This document shows, piece by piece, positions 9,610 through 18,267 of a stretch of 64,000 nt of DNA. Numbering within the stretch: position 1 is the stretch's first letter; every line of letters starts with the position of its first letter. The notes under the pieces are model-generated. The model was not told the DNA's origin and made no database searches. It saw nothing but the letters and a program-made list of their open reading frames with translations. The DNA is from Chitinophaga skermanii (GTDB lineage: Bacteria > Bacteroidota > Bacteroidia > Chitinophagales > Chitinophagaceae). Both the position numbers and the translations under genes were made by a program. Where the stretch lies: NCBI RefSeq assembly GCF_003259335.1, contig NZ_QLLL01000008.1, positions 186,001-250,000 on the forward strand, given 5' to 3'.

Positions 9610-9894
9610 ATGTCAATGTTTTTACGCATCTACATACGCATCTTTGCGCCTCATAAAAACGATTTTGCATTGAAACAGAAACATTTTAAGTACATCAACA
9701 CATTGTTTATTGTACTGCCAATGACACTCATTATGGCCTTCGTAGGCATCGTCCGTAACCATGGATTTGAAGAAGGCTTCTTTGAGAAGTTTATGGCTGC
9801 TTGGGTAGTGATGTTGCCGGTAGCTTATTTAGCCGCCTTTATAATTGTACCGAGGGCACGCAAGCTGGCAGAAAAGGTGATTGTAAAACCCTAA
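9610..9894 (+). CDS. DUF2798-like small membrane protein
   Basis: Two transmembrane helices with the DUF2798 pattern (LPMTLIMAFVGIVRNHG... WVVMLPVAYLAAFIIVPRARKLAEKVV-like end). The start is uncertain: ATG at 9610 gives 94 residues, while TTG at 9670 would give the more usual 74-residue length. Upstream of the Crp/Fnr gene on the same strand. Confidence 0.75.
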   Translation: MSMFLRIYIRIFAPHKNDFALKQKHFKYINTLFIVLPMTLIMAFVGIVRNHGFEEGFFEKFMAAWVVMLPVAYLAAFIIVPRARKLAEKVIVKP

Positions 9895-9914
9895 TTTTGC
9901 AGAAAGTCTTCGTG

Positions 9915-10484
9915 ATGTACGAGCAATTAGTGGCATTTATTCAACAAAAGATTTCCGTTTCACAAGCAGCGTTAGATACCATTCTTTCGTATTTCAAACC
10001 CATGACGATCGCAAAGAATGAAATGCTCCATATAAACGGGCAAACCGGCCGACGATTATACTTCGTGGGCAAAGGTTGCTTACGGATATATTTCATCAAT
10101 GAAGTTGGCCAGGAAGCCACCCGCCATTTCTCCTTCGAAAACCAATTTGCAACCGCCATGATGCATTTCATGACCGGGATAGATGCCGGGGAATACATAC
10201 AAGCAGCTGAACGTACAACATTACTCTATATTTCCCATGAAGACTTCTATCACTTACTAGCCACGATCCCCCAATGGGAAAAGTTTTACAGGCATTACTT
10301 AGAATTTGCGAATGTGATTAATACAAGGCGCTTAATGTCGTTTCTAACACAAGATGCAACGGAGAAATACAAACAATTGTTAGCCGATAACCCTACAGTG
10401 GTGCAACGCTTACCCAATAAGCTGGTAGCTTCTTACTTACATATATCCCAAGAAACACTCAGTCGACTTAAGTCAAAATTGTAG
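9915..10484 (+). CDS. Crp/Fnr-family transcriptional regulator
   Basis: 189 residues from ATG 9915. N-terminal cyclic-nucleotide-binding beta-roll (RLYFVGKGCLRIYF) and a short C-terminal winged HTH (LVASYLHISQETLSRLKSKL). No iron-sulphur cysteines, so not an Fnr oxygen sensor. It belongs to the Bacteroidota Crp-like group that usually controls a neighbouring enzyme. Ends tail-to-tail with the TetR gene (17 bases overlap). Confidence 0.9.
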   Translation: MYEQLVAFIQQKISVSQAALDTILSYFKPMTIAKNEMLHINGQTGRRLYFVGKGCLRIYFINEVGQEATRHFSFENQFATAMMHFMTGIDAGEYIQAAERTTLLYISHEDFYHLLATIPQWEKFYRHYLEFANVINTRRLMSFLTQDATEKYKQLLADNPTVVQRLPNKLVASYLHISQETLSRLKSKL

Positions 10485-11094
10485 TACCCTTGGGTGGCTT
10501 AACTAAATAGGGATAGAATAAATCAGAGAATACCTTGCTATAATGTGCAACCGCTTTATTCCCTTTCAACTTCAACGTTAACTCGTTATTCGATAACCAG
10601 AAATCCCCAATAATGAAGATCTGCGTTACCAGCGACTGTAATACATCATTCGGGATATTCGCTTTCATCACTTTATTTTGTTGCAGTTGAGAGAAGATAT
10701 AGAGGAACTCAATTTCGCGGCGTTGTGTAAGGGCATAATATTCTTTTTTAATAGCAGGAATGCGTAACCCAATTTCAACGAAATGCAAGAATATAAACCG
10801 GTATTTATATACTAGCTCGAACGATTGCATGGTGAAGCCGATTAAAACTTCCATGTTAATATCCCTAAACTTCTTGAGTTCGAGCATCAACAAATCGAAT
10901 TGTGTAACGAGCTGCTTCCATAAAACTTCGATAATTTCTTCTGTATGCTTAAAATGGTAGTGTAAGTTACCGGGGCTGATCTCCATTTTAGCAGCAATGT
11001 GCCTGCTGGTGGTGCTGTTTACGCCTTGTTGATTATACAATTCAAGTGCATGCTTAAGTATTTGGGATTTCGTATCCATATCGTAAAAGTACAA
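10468..11094 (-). CDS. TetR-family transcriptional regulator
   Basis: About 203-208 residues; start at 11094 or at the second ATG 11079. The N-terminal TetR HTH is clear (KSQILKHALELYNQQGVNSTTSRHIAAKMEISPGNLHYHFK). The ligand domain is all-helical and unassigned. Divergent from two small membrane-protein genes, with a dyad operator between them. Confidence 0.92.
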   Translation of the reverse strand: MYFYDMDTKSQILKHALELYNQQGVNSTTSRHIAAKMEISPGNLHYHFKHTEEIIEVLWKQLVTQFDLLMLELKKFRDINMEVLIGFTMQSFELVYKYRFIFLHFVEIGLRIPAIKKEYYALTQRREIEFLYIFSQLQQNKVMKANIPNDVLQSLVTQIFIIGDFWLSNNELTLKLKGNKAVAHYSKVFSDLFYPYLVKPPKGTTILT

Positions 11095-11102
11095 TAAAAA
11101 TA

Positions 11103-11136
11103 TTAGAACTGTTGTTCTAATTAATTAGTACATTTG
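11103..11136. promoter_or_regulatory. TetR operator and overlapping promoter
   Basis: A 7-4-7 dyad TTAGAAC-TGTT-GTTCTAA (11103-11120) lies between the divergent TetR gene and the small membrane genes, and a further GTTCTAA half-site (11136-11142) overlaps a perfect -7 box TACATTTG (11129-11136). This placement fits repression of the rightward promoter and autoregulation. Confidence 0.6.
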
Positions 11137-11152
11137 TTCTAAATTTGAGATT

Positions 11153-11347
11153 ATGCAAAACGAGTCAACAGAAGATAAGCAAGAGAAAATGTCGTTTTAC
11201 AAGACTTGGCGTAACAAAGTTTTTCCTGTACAGCCGACAGATTCATTTACAAAGAAAGTACTAAAGGATAGTGCTTTTTATTTATTCGCTGTAATGGTAA
11301 TATTAGTTACAATTATTGTGGGAGGTTCTATTATGCTCGTTTTGTAA
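11153..11347 (+). CDS. Small membrane protein
   Basis: 64 residues with a single C-terminal transmembrane helix (FYLFAVMVILVTIIVGGSIMLVL) and a polar, charged N-terminal half. Its last base is the first base of the next gene (TAATG), so the two are translationally coupled. Likely under TetR control via the dyad upstream. No family recognised. Confidence 0.75.
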   Translation: MQNESTEDKQEKMSFYKTWRNKVFPVQPTDSFTKKVLKDSAFYLFAVMVILVTIIVGGSIMLVL

Positions 11348-11724
11348 TGAAACGGCTATTTGATCCATTTTTCATTGGATATGGTGCACTCTGGAGTATC
11401 GTACATGTAGCAAGGTATTATAAATACCCTTTACCGTGGCTGAATGGACATTTAACCGATTGTATAGCCGTACCGGCCATAGCACATCTAGCCCTCACTT
11501 TTACGAAGGTATATATTCTTCGGAATTCCCGTTATACTTACCCTTTAAGCTATCTTTTGTTCATAGCCGCTTACGTGGCAATTGCTTTTGAATGGGTGAT
11601 GCCACTTATATCGCCTCGTTATACGGGCGATATTTGGGACGTGCTAGCCTATTTTGTAGGTGCCTTCTTCTATTACTTTGTCCACGCTAAATACATTGTT
11701 TATAAGCGTTCTACACTCAAGTAG
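11347..11724 (+). CDS. Integral membrane protein
   Basis: 125 residues with about four hydrophobic helices (FFIGYGALWSIVHVA, CIAVPAIAHLALTF, LSYLLFIAAYVAIAFEW, VLAYFVGAFFYYFVH). It resembles small VanZ-like or DUF-type membrane proteins but I cannot assign it. Coupled to the gene before it. Confidence 0.75.
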   Translation: MKRLFDPFFIGYGALWSIVHVARYYKYPLPWLNGHLTDCIAVPAIAHLALTFTKVYILRNSRYTYPLSYLLFIAAYVAIAFEWVMPLISPRYTGDIWDVLAYFVGAFFYYFVHAKYIVYKRSTLK

Positions 11725-12154
11725 GTAACCCTGCTTTATCGGAGAGGTAGGGCACTAGGCTTTCTTTTAAATAGAAATTCCAGCCTTTTTCGCAAATATC
11801 AAAGCATGCTACGCCGCCAGGGATGAGGCCTTCGTGTTCCATATGTACGAGGGTACCTGTTGGGGTGGGGTGTAAGCGGTAATGAATCCGGGTACCATTC
11901 CATTCATCGGCTTCTTCAAAGCCATCCATGTGCGAATTAGCCACTGTCCATGTAATTTTGTCATACGGGTGGAAAGTAGTCACCCTGATGGTATAAAAGG
12001 TTTCCCCGAAACGTACCGTAAAATGGTCGTGAAGCTGCTTGCTTTCGCCTTCCAATTGGGTTGACCACCAAGCGGCCACATCGTTTATCTTGTTGAAAAC
12101 TGCTTCGATGGGTTGGTTAACTTCAAAATCGTAAGCATAATGTGTGAATTGCAT
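11717..12154 (-). CDS. SRPBCC (AHSA1-like) domain protein
   Basis: 145 residues with START/AHSA1 features: an N-terminal strand (FEVNQPIEAVFNKINDVAAWW), the central strand pattern, and a C-terminal helix (GWNFYLKESLVPYL). The family binds hydrophobic ligands or acts as Hsp90-activator-like fold; specific role not known. Overlaps the end of the convergent membrane gene by 8 bases. Confidence 0.85.
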   Translation of the reverse strand: MQFTHYAYDFEVNQPIEAVFNKINDVAAWWSTQLEGESKQLHDHFTVRFGETFYTIRVTTFHPYDKITWTVANSHMDGFEEADEWNGTRIHYRLHPTPTGTLVHMEHEGLIPGGVACFDICEKGWNFYLKESLVPYLSDKAGLPT

Positions 12155-12286
12155 GGCTTTTGATTTTATGGGTAGGAAATGCAGATCTGAACGTATATAA
12201 AGTTACGCTTTTTTAAACACTTGCATTGTTAAGTTGTTGAAACTCCCTTGCAAATTAACATTATATAAACCAATTATTTAGCTTTA

Positions 12287-12460
12287 TTGGGGACCAAGCA
12301 TTTATACCCTATTGAGCCGCAGTTGCGTCGCATTTCGTTCACCGGTTGGGCACTATTCGAGGATGGATTGGGCTTGCTAGTAAGTAACCCCAATGCTTAT
12401 ATTGCCAGGGCAATGGGAGCGCCTTCTAAAGGCTTTCGGTTAATGGTAATGTCAAGGTAA
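12287..12460 (+). other. Possible gene remnant in a 600-base gene-poor stretch
   Basis: Between 12155 and 12753 no complete gene is visible. A 57-codon open frame from a TTG (12287) to TAA (12458-12460) has protein-like composition but no ATG, no ribosome site and no recognisable family. It may be the tail of a decayed gene or chance. Confidence 0.25.
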
Positions 12461-12464
12461 TTTA

Positions 12465-12550
12465 GCATGCTTTACATGTGATCTCAAAGGTAATTTTAAG
12501 GTAATTCCATGTGATTTCAATGTGATTCCATGTGATTCCAAGGTAATAAT
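12465..12550. repeat. Short imperfect tandem repeats
   Basis: The stretch alternates two 9-11-base units, ATGTGATTCC (with variants ATGTGATCTC, ATGTGATTTC) and AAGGTAATT (with AAGGTAATA). At least four copies of the first and three of the second are present. The motif AAGGTAA also ends the open frame just upstream. No hairpin; purpose unknown. Confidence 0.6.
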
Positions 12551-12753
12551 ATTGTAGGGTTGGCACTATAAGTAAATTACTTAGCATATTCTTGCAAAAC
12601 CTTACCTCATATCAACGCTCCAGTTGTCAAATTCATTCCATTTGTTACTCATACAGAACTACATATAAACTTTTCAGAAAAGTATTGTTTTTTTATTGTT
12701 TCTTCAACCAAACAACACCCTATTTCATTATAAGATAAATCAACCCCGCAAAA

Positions 12754-13341
12754 ATGCCCGATCTCAGCTTTTTACAACAAGCGCTCCAAGCTTTCGCAGG
12801 TATCGATGAAGAGAATTTTGCTTTGTCGGAACCATTATGGCTGGAGAAAAGGTATGGGAAAGGGGAGTATTTCAATGAATATAAGAACGTTTGTAAACAC
12901 CTCGGCTTCATTATCAATGGTATTTTTAGAACGTACTATGTAGACCCCGAAACAGCCGAAGAAAAAAACATCTTCTTTTTCTCCGATCAACAAGTAATTG
13001 TATCCTATAAAAGCTTCGTTTTACAAGCCCCCTGTAATTACCATACTTCTAGTATGACCGACGCCCATATCGTTTATATTACCTACAGCTCCCTAGAAGA
13101 ATTGTATAAAAAATCCCACCAATGGGAGCGTTTCGGTCGACTCATTGCTGAAAAAGCCTTCAATTTAGCCATGAACAAGGCAGAAGATTTCATCTTCCAA
13201 ACGCCGGAACAACGCTATACCGATCTCATCGCCATGCACCCAAACATCGTTAACACGGTTCCATTGTATCACATTGCTTCTTATTTAGGCATCCAAGGCC
13301 CGTCCCTCAGTAGGATAAGAAAAAGAATGGCCCAGAAATAG
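12754..13341 (+). CDS. Crp/Fnr-family transcriptional regulator
   Basis: 195 residues: cyclic-nucleotide-like domain (YGKGEYFNEYKNVCKHLGFIINGIFRTYYV) and C-terminal HTH (LYHIASYLGIQGPSLSRIRKRM). No cysteine cluster. It sits 75 bases upstream of an alpha/beta hydrolase gene, with a 20-base dyad immediately after its stop that probably is its operator. Confidence 0.92.
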   Translation: MPDLSFLQQALQAFAGIDEENFALSEPLWLEKRYGKGEYFNEYKNVCKHLGFIINGIFRTYYVDPETAEEKNIFFFSDQQVIVSYKSFVLQAPCNYHTSSMTDAHIVYITYSSLEELYKKSHQWERFGRLIAEKAFNLAMNKAEDFIFQTPEQRYTDLIAMHPNIVNTVPLYHIASYLGIQGPSLSRIRKRMAQK

Positions 13342-13361
13342 ATTTTAACCCAGGTTAAAAT
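13342..13361. promoter_or_regulatory. Dyad operator upstream of the hydrolase
   Basis: ATTTTAACCCAGGTTAAAAT is a 9-2-9 perfect inverted repeat starting at the stop region of the Crp/Fnr gene. A -7-like GACCTTTG (13381-13388) follows, its start 29.5 bp from the dyad centre. That is the position of a class II activator site (about -42). Confidence 0.65.
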
Positions 13362-13415
13362 TTACCAGGAGATATCGGCGGACCTTTGGATTGTAAAACA
13401 AAAAAATCCAAAGTC

Positions 13416-14198
13416 ATGAAACAGATCAATTCAAAAACAGTATTATTCGTTACAGGTAACTTTGTTAGTAACCTTAGTTGGAATGCTTGGAAAGACTATT
13501 TCGAACAAGCAGGTTACAAAACTTTCGCCCCAGCATGGCCTCATAAAGAAGGTAGTGCAGCAGAACTTAGAAAACGCCAGCCCGATGCCGGTATTGCTTC
13601 TAATAGGTTAACACAAATCGTTGATTTCTATGAAGGTGTTATCAAAACGTTGCCCGAAAAACCCATTATTGTTGGTCACTCTATGGGCGGCTTAATTACC
13701 CAGTTACTCGTACAACGTGGCCTTGCCGAAGCTGCCGTGGCCATCCACTCCGTACCTCCACAAGGAGTGCTAACCGGCAAATTCTCATTCTATAAAGCCA
13801 CATGGGGTCCATTAGGTTTCTTTACCAATCCTAATAAGTCTTTCTTAATGAGCTTCCCCCAATGGCAGTATGCCTTTACCAATGGCATGCCTTTAGAAGA
13901 GCAAAAAGCTGCATATGAAGCCTACGCTATCCCAGAATCTAAACGCCTTAGCCGCGATGGATTAACCGGTGCAGCTAAAATCGATTTCAAAAAACCCCAT
14001 GCACCCCTTTTATTCATGGCAGGTGAAATCGACCATATTATGCCGGCTTCTTTGAACTACACGAACTTTAAAAAGTACAGTGATAAACAAAGTGTTACAG
14101 AATACAAGGTGAACAAGGGCAGAAACCACTATGTATTAGGTCAACCTACTTGGAAGGAAGATGCTGCGTACATCTTGAATTGGATTCAACAACACTAA
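13416..14198 (+). CDS. Alpha/beta hydrolase
   Basis: 260 residues from ATG 13416. Alpha/beta-hydrolase fold with nucleophile elbow GHSMGG (about residues 89-94), a later Asp in GEIDHIMP and the catalytic His near the end (GRNHYVL). Substrate unknown (esterase/lipase-like). Its promoter has a Crp/Fnr-type dyad, and the regulator gene lies directly upstream, so the two genes form a regulator-target pair. Confidence 0.9.
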   Translation: MKQINSKTVLFVTGNFVSNLSWNAWKDYFEQAGYKTFAPAWPHKEGSAAELRKRQPDAGIASNRLTQIVDFYEGVIKTLPEKPIIVGHSMGGLITQLLVQRGLAEAAVAIHSVPPQGVLTGKFSFYKATWGPLGFFTNPNKSFLMSFPQWQYAFTNGMPLEEQKAAYEAYAIPESKRLSRDGLTGAAKIDFKKPHAPLLFMAGEIDHIMPASLNYTNFKKYSDKQSVTEYKVNKGRNHYVLGQPTWKEDAAYILNWIQQH

Positions 14199-14263
14199 GC
14201 TACCCGCTTGGCAGAAGAATTTATGTGCTTTGGATTTTGACGTTACGCTCGATATAAAACAAC

Positions 14264-14291
14264 AACGCCCTTTACTACAGTAGAGGGCGTT
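14264..14291. terminator. Bidirectional terminator
   Basis: AACGCCCT (14264-14271) pairs with AGGGCGTT (14284-14291), followed by TTT on + and preceded by AAAACAA, i.e. T-rich on -. It separates the convergent hydrolase and beta-glucosidase genes. Confidence 0.75.
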
Positions 14292-14326
14292 TTCTATATC
14301 AATAGTTGATAGGTCTATAAAATAAA

Positions 14327-16747
14327 TTAGGGCTGAATCTTGATAATACTCGGCACATTGAATTTCTCCGTTAAGCGAATATCATCAGAAGAAGCGCCCA
14401 CCATTAAGGTAAAATTCCCCGGTTCAACAACCCATTGCATGTCGCGGTTGAGCAGTTTTAAATCTTCTTCTGTTAAAAGGAAGTTCAATTCCCGGGTTTC
14501 TCCCGGTTTCAAACTAATACGCTCGAAACGTTTTAATTGTTGTACAGGTGTTACAACACTACTAACGTCATCACGTAAATATAATTGCACCACTTCATCT
14601 CCCGCCACTTTGCCACTATTCGTTACTACGAAACTGATATTTACAGCTACCGAGTTTTGTTTGCTTGTAACAATGGTTTTTAATTGTTGGTACCTAAACT
14701 GTGTATAGCTTAACCCAAACCCGAAACTGTACAATGGTTTGGCTTCCATTTCAACATAATCGTGTCGGCCGGCGTGTAAGTAATTGTAATATACCGGTAG
14801 CTGCCCAACCGATTTAGGGATAGAAACGGGTAAACGGCCTGCCGGGTTGTAATCGCCAAATAGTACATCCGCAATGGCGGCACCTCCTGCCTCACCTGGA
14901 TACCAAGCATTCACAATTGCAGCAACATGGTCGGCTGCGTAGTTAATGTTTAAGGGGCGACCTTCAATTAATACCAACACCACAGGCTTGCCGGTAGCTA
15001 CTATCTTTTCCATTAACTTATTCTGCAAACCCATCAAATCTAAACTCACACGGTCGAATCCTTCACCACTTTCCATATCACTCACCGCGCCTTTTTGTAC
15101 TTCCGCAGCGCCGGTACTTTGATATTTCGTTTCAAAATCGCGTGCACTCGATCCACCTAGTACTAATACAACAGCATCTGCTTGTTGCGCCGCTTTTACA
15201 GCCGCATCAATATTTTGATTGGCTGTATCGCGAATTGCACAGCCTTTAACGTATGCTATTTTCGCAGTTGCGCCTAGTTTCGACTGTATACCTTTAAGAA
15301 CTGTAATAACTTTCCCGTCGGCTTGTGGTGCAGTGTAATCGCCTAATTGGTTGTATACGTTATCCGCATTAGGACCAATCACAGCAATGCGCTGCAAGTG
15401 CTTGCTAAGCGGCAATACATTATTTTGATTCTTCAATAACACAATCGAGGAGGCAGCTACTTTTTTCGCCAATGCTTGGTTCGCATTGCTATGCACTACG
15501 TTGCCCGCAGTAGCCGGTGTTACATACGGTTGTTCAAACAAGCCCATGTTAAACTTCATACGTAACACGTTGCCCACAGCTGTATCCAAAGTAGCCATGC
15601 TAACAAGGTTTTGTTTGATTGCTTTTAATAAGTTGTCTGCAAACCCTGTTCCGCTCAAATCTACATTCAATCCTGCATTCAATGCCTGCGCAGCACCATC
15701 TACATGGTTCTCCGCTACATGGTGTGTGCTCGTTAAACCTTGTATACCACCTAAATCGGATACCGTGAAACCTTTGAATTGCCATTGCTGCAACAACACG
15801 TCTTTCAATAAGTATGCATTCGCACTACATGGTATACCATCAATAGAGTTGTAAGACGCCATTACGGATAATGCGCCTGCTTTAACTGCTTCGCGGAATG
15901 GAGGTAAATATGCTTGTTGTAATGATCTTGCTCCTACTACCGAAATGCCGCCGTTATGGCCACCTTCCGGTGATCCATATGCTGCAAAATGTTTCAATGT
16001 AGAGATCACATGCTTACCATCTTTTAAATCAGTTCCTTGGAATCCTTTTACCATGGCTTTACCCATTTGCCCAATCAAGTAAGGATCTTCCCCGTAGGTT
16101 TCTTCCATTCTCGACCAGCGTGGTTCGCGGGCTAAATCAAGCACCGGTCCATAACCAATCTGTGCACCTTGGGAACGAGCTTCGGCCGCAATAGCGGTCG
16201 CCATTTCTTGGATCAACCTTACATCCCAAGTACTCGCTTGGCCAATAGAAGTGGGGAATACCGTAGTGCCAATCGCCATATGCCCATGTGGACATTCCTC
16301 GGCCAACAACAATGGAATACCGAGCCTCGTATTCTCCACCGCGTAACGCTGCAAAGCATTCGTGGCTTCTGCTGATTGTACAGGGTGTGTACCGGTTTCT
16401 AATGTTTTCTTTGTCCACGGGTCGGCACGCAGGGTAGCCCATAGGTTACCAATCTTTTGTTCAGCAATGGCTTTCTTGAAAGCATCGCTAACGCCTACTT
16501 GGTCGCCCTTTTTTGTATACATATCCCAGCCAAGCATGGTCGATAACTGGCCCACTTTCTCCTCGACTGTCATGCGTTGTAAGAGATCTTGGATTCTTTT
16601 TTCCGTGTCGATGCTCGCATTTTTATACAAAGCATTTTTCGGAACAGCCGGCTGCGCGGGTTGTTTCTTCTGCGCCGACACTTGCAAGTGCATAGATATA
16701 AGGGCAAGGCCGAGCATACCGTGTTTGGCTATCTTCATTGACATCAT
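14327..16747 (-). CDS. bglX: Glycoside hydrolase family 3 beta-glucosidase (BglX-like)
   Basis: 806 residues with a signal peptide (cleaved near SAQKK), so periplasmic. GH3 N-terminal barrel with the KHFAAYG motif and catalytic nucleophile Asp in TVSDLGG (about residue 330), GH3 C-terminal domain (GPNADN, EGRP), and a C-terminal fibronectin III-like domain (FVVTNSGKVAGDEVVQLYLRD). Length and layout match E. coli BglX. It releases terminal glucose from beta-glucosides. It stands alone, with no SusC/D neighbours. Confidence 0.93.
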   Translation of the reverse strand: MMSMKIAKHGMLGLALISMHLQVSAQKKQPAQPAVPKNALYKNASIDTEKRIQDLLQRMTVEEKVGQLSTMLGWDMYTKKGDQVGVSDAFKKAIAEQKIGNLWATLRADPWTKKTLETGTHPVQSAEATNALQRYAVENTRLGIPLLLAEECPHGHMAIGTTVFPTSIGQASTWDVRLIQEMATAIAAEARSQGAQIGYGPVLDLAREPRWSRMEETYGEDPYLIGQMGKAMVKGFQGTDLKDGKHVISTLKHFAAYGSPEGGHNGGISVVGARSLQQAYLPPFREAVKAGALSVMASYNSIDGIPCSANAYLLKDVLLQQWQFKGFTVSDLGGIQGLTSTHHVAENHVDGAAQALNAGLNVDLSGTGFADNLLKAIKQNLVSMATLDTAVGNVLRMKFNMGLFEQPYVTPATAGNVVHSNANQALAKKVAASSIVLLKNQNNVLPLSKHLQRIAVIGPNADNVYNQLGDYTAPQADGKVITVLKGIQSKLGATAKIAYVKGCAIRDTANQNIDAAVKAAQQADAVVLVLGGSSARDFETKYQSTGAAEVQKGAVSDMESGEGFDRVSLDLMGLQNKLMEKIVATGKPVVLVLIEGRPLNINYAADHVAAIVNAWYPGEAGGAAIADVLFGDYNPAGRLPVSIPKSVGQLPVYYNYLHAGRHDYVEMEAKPLYSFGFGLSYTQFRYQQLKTIVTSKQNSVAVNISFVVTNSGKVAGDEVVQLYLRDDVSSVVTPVQQLKRFERISLKPGETRELNFLLTEEDLKLLNRDMQWVVEPGNFTLMVGASSDDIRLTEKFNVPSIIKIQP

Positions 16748-16942
16748 TTAATAAAATAAAAAATTACGACGCTCCAATGGCGTTTGTTCACTGTTGAAAT
16801 ATAGGATCAACTAAAATAGGGAATTATACATTGACTGGTTCTTATTTTCTACAGGATATCAATTTTCCATAGAAAAAAGTTTAAAAACTATTGGAATCTA
16901 GGCGTGGCGACAACAATTCTACAACTTGCCCTGTTGTTCATC

Positions 16943-17782
16943 TTATTCATTTACAACATATTGCTGGCGATACGCTGTGGGGCTTTGACCTTTGTGCTTT
17001 TTGAAAATCCTATTTAAGTGACTTAAATCTGTAAACCCAAACTCGAATGCTATTTCGCCCAACCGTTTGTTCGTATAGCGTAAACGTGTTTCAATGAGTT
17101 TGATTTTGTATTGCGTGATATATTGTTGTAAGCTTTCACCGCTGTGTTTTTTAAAATATTCGCTTACATAATTCACCGATACATGGAAATGTTCCGCCAA
17201 TGTTTCTGCCCGTAATTTCCCTGGTTCGTAAATGTGTTCGTGAATATAGTTCAACAATGGTAATGCCTGTTCCATGGTAGTAGCAGGTGTAGCCAATGTA
17301 TCCATCAGCGTGATATTGCGTGCCGCGATGGTGATGATGGTATTGATAAGTTGACTAATTAATGCCTGCTGATGAGGGTTTTGATGTTGTTGTTCTTGTA
17401 CAATTGCGAGTATGATAGCCCGCAATAAGGGTTTGTCCATCGTATTTTTAACTACGCAACCCGGCATGTGGTTATGGTTGTGGAAGATGTATTCCACCTT
17501 TTGTATCCATTCTGCAGCTTGGGTTTTGAGGTAACTATCGTTGAAGCGGATAAATAAGAATGTAGTAGGTTTCGTTACTTCGAAAGAATGACTATCCTTT
17601 GGGAATATCATGAATAATTTGTCCTCTTTATAGGGCAAACTATGCCCGTTTACAAGCTGCACACCTTCTCCTTCCAACACGAAGATCATTTCGAAGAACG
17701 TGTTTTTGTGTGACTTTGCTACATACTCATCTACTTTCAAAAGTTCCAATTCGAAAGGTTGATAGATGTTTCTTATTTCCAT
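16943..17782 (-). CDS. AraC-family transcriptional regulator
   Basis: 279 residues from ATG 17782. Cupin-like sensor domain (FEMIFVLEGEGVQLVNGHSLPY) and C-terminal AraC HTH pair (RLGEIAFEFGFTDLSHLNRIFKKHKGQSPTAYRQQ). Divergent from the DoxX and deacetylase genes, 83 bases away, which may be its targets. Confidence 0.93.
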   Translation of the reverse strand: MEIRNIYQPFELELLKVDEYVAKSHKNTFFEMIFVLEGEGVQLVNGHSLPYKEDKLFMIFPKDSHSFEVTKPTTFLFIRFNDSYLKTQAAEWIQKVEYIFHNHNHMPGCVVKNTMDKPLLRAIILAIVQEQQHQNPHQQALISQLINTIITIAARNITLMDTLATPATTMEQALPLLNYIHEHIYEPGKLRAETLAEHFHVSVNYVSEYFKKHSGESLQQYITQYKIKLIETRLRYTNKRLGEIAFEFGFTDLSHLNRIFKKHKGQSPTAYRQQYVVNE

Positions 17783-17864
17783 CCTGTAAAAATACAAATG
17801 AAACCTTTCGGAATACAAATTTTAAAAGCAGTTAACTGTCAATTTTGTATAAACATTTTATTAT

Positions 17865-18260
17865 ATGAATGCCACTACTTTTTTATTATTAAGATTAGCC
17901 ATCGGCGCCAGCATGTTGGGCCATGGAGTTGTTCGTTTACCCAAGCTCGCTGCCTTTTCCAATTGGATGGTTACCAGCTTCCAGCAATCGATGTTGCCTA
18001 AAGCATTGGTATTGCCATTTAGCTATGTACTGCCCATTGCCGAGTTTTTAGTGGGGTTATTAGTAGTATTGGGCTTGTTTACCAAATCGGCTTTGGTAGC
18101 GGGTGGGGTGGTAATGATTTTGCTTATTGCAGGTACCACTTTAATTGAAAACTGGGAGGCTTTGGGATCGCAATTGATCCACGTGGCGTTTTTCGCTATA
18201 CTCGTGCAATATGTGCAAACAGCCAACCTGTATTCACTCGACCAACTATTTAAAAAATAA
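17865..18260 (+). CDS. DoxX-family membrane protein
   Basis: 131 residues, four transmembrane helices with the DoxX pattern (LLLRLAIGASMLGHGVVRL, LPIAEFLVGLLVVLGLFT, GGVVMILLIAGT, HVAFFAILVQYV). DoxX-like proteins are quinone-associated or stress-related membrane proteins. Seven bases before the deacetylase gene, so probably in one operon. Confidence 0.88.
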   Translation: MNATTFLLLRLAIGASMLGHGVVRLPKLAAFSNWMVTSFQQSMLPKALVLPFSYVLPIAEFLVGLLVVLGLFTKSALVAGGVVMILLIAGTTLIENWEALGSQLIHVAFFAILVQYVQTANLYSLDQLFKK

Positions 18261-18267
18261 GTCAACA

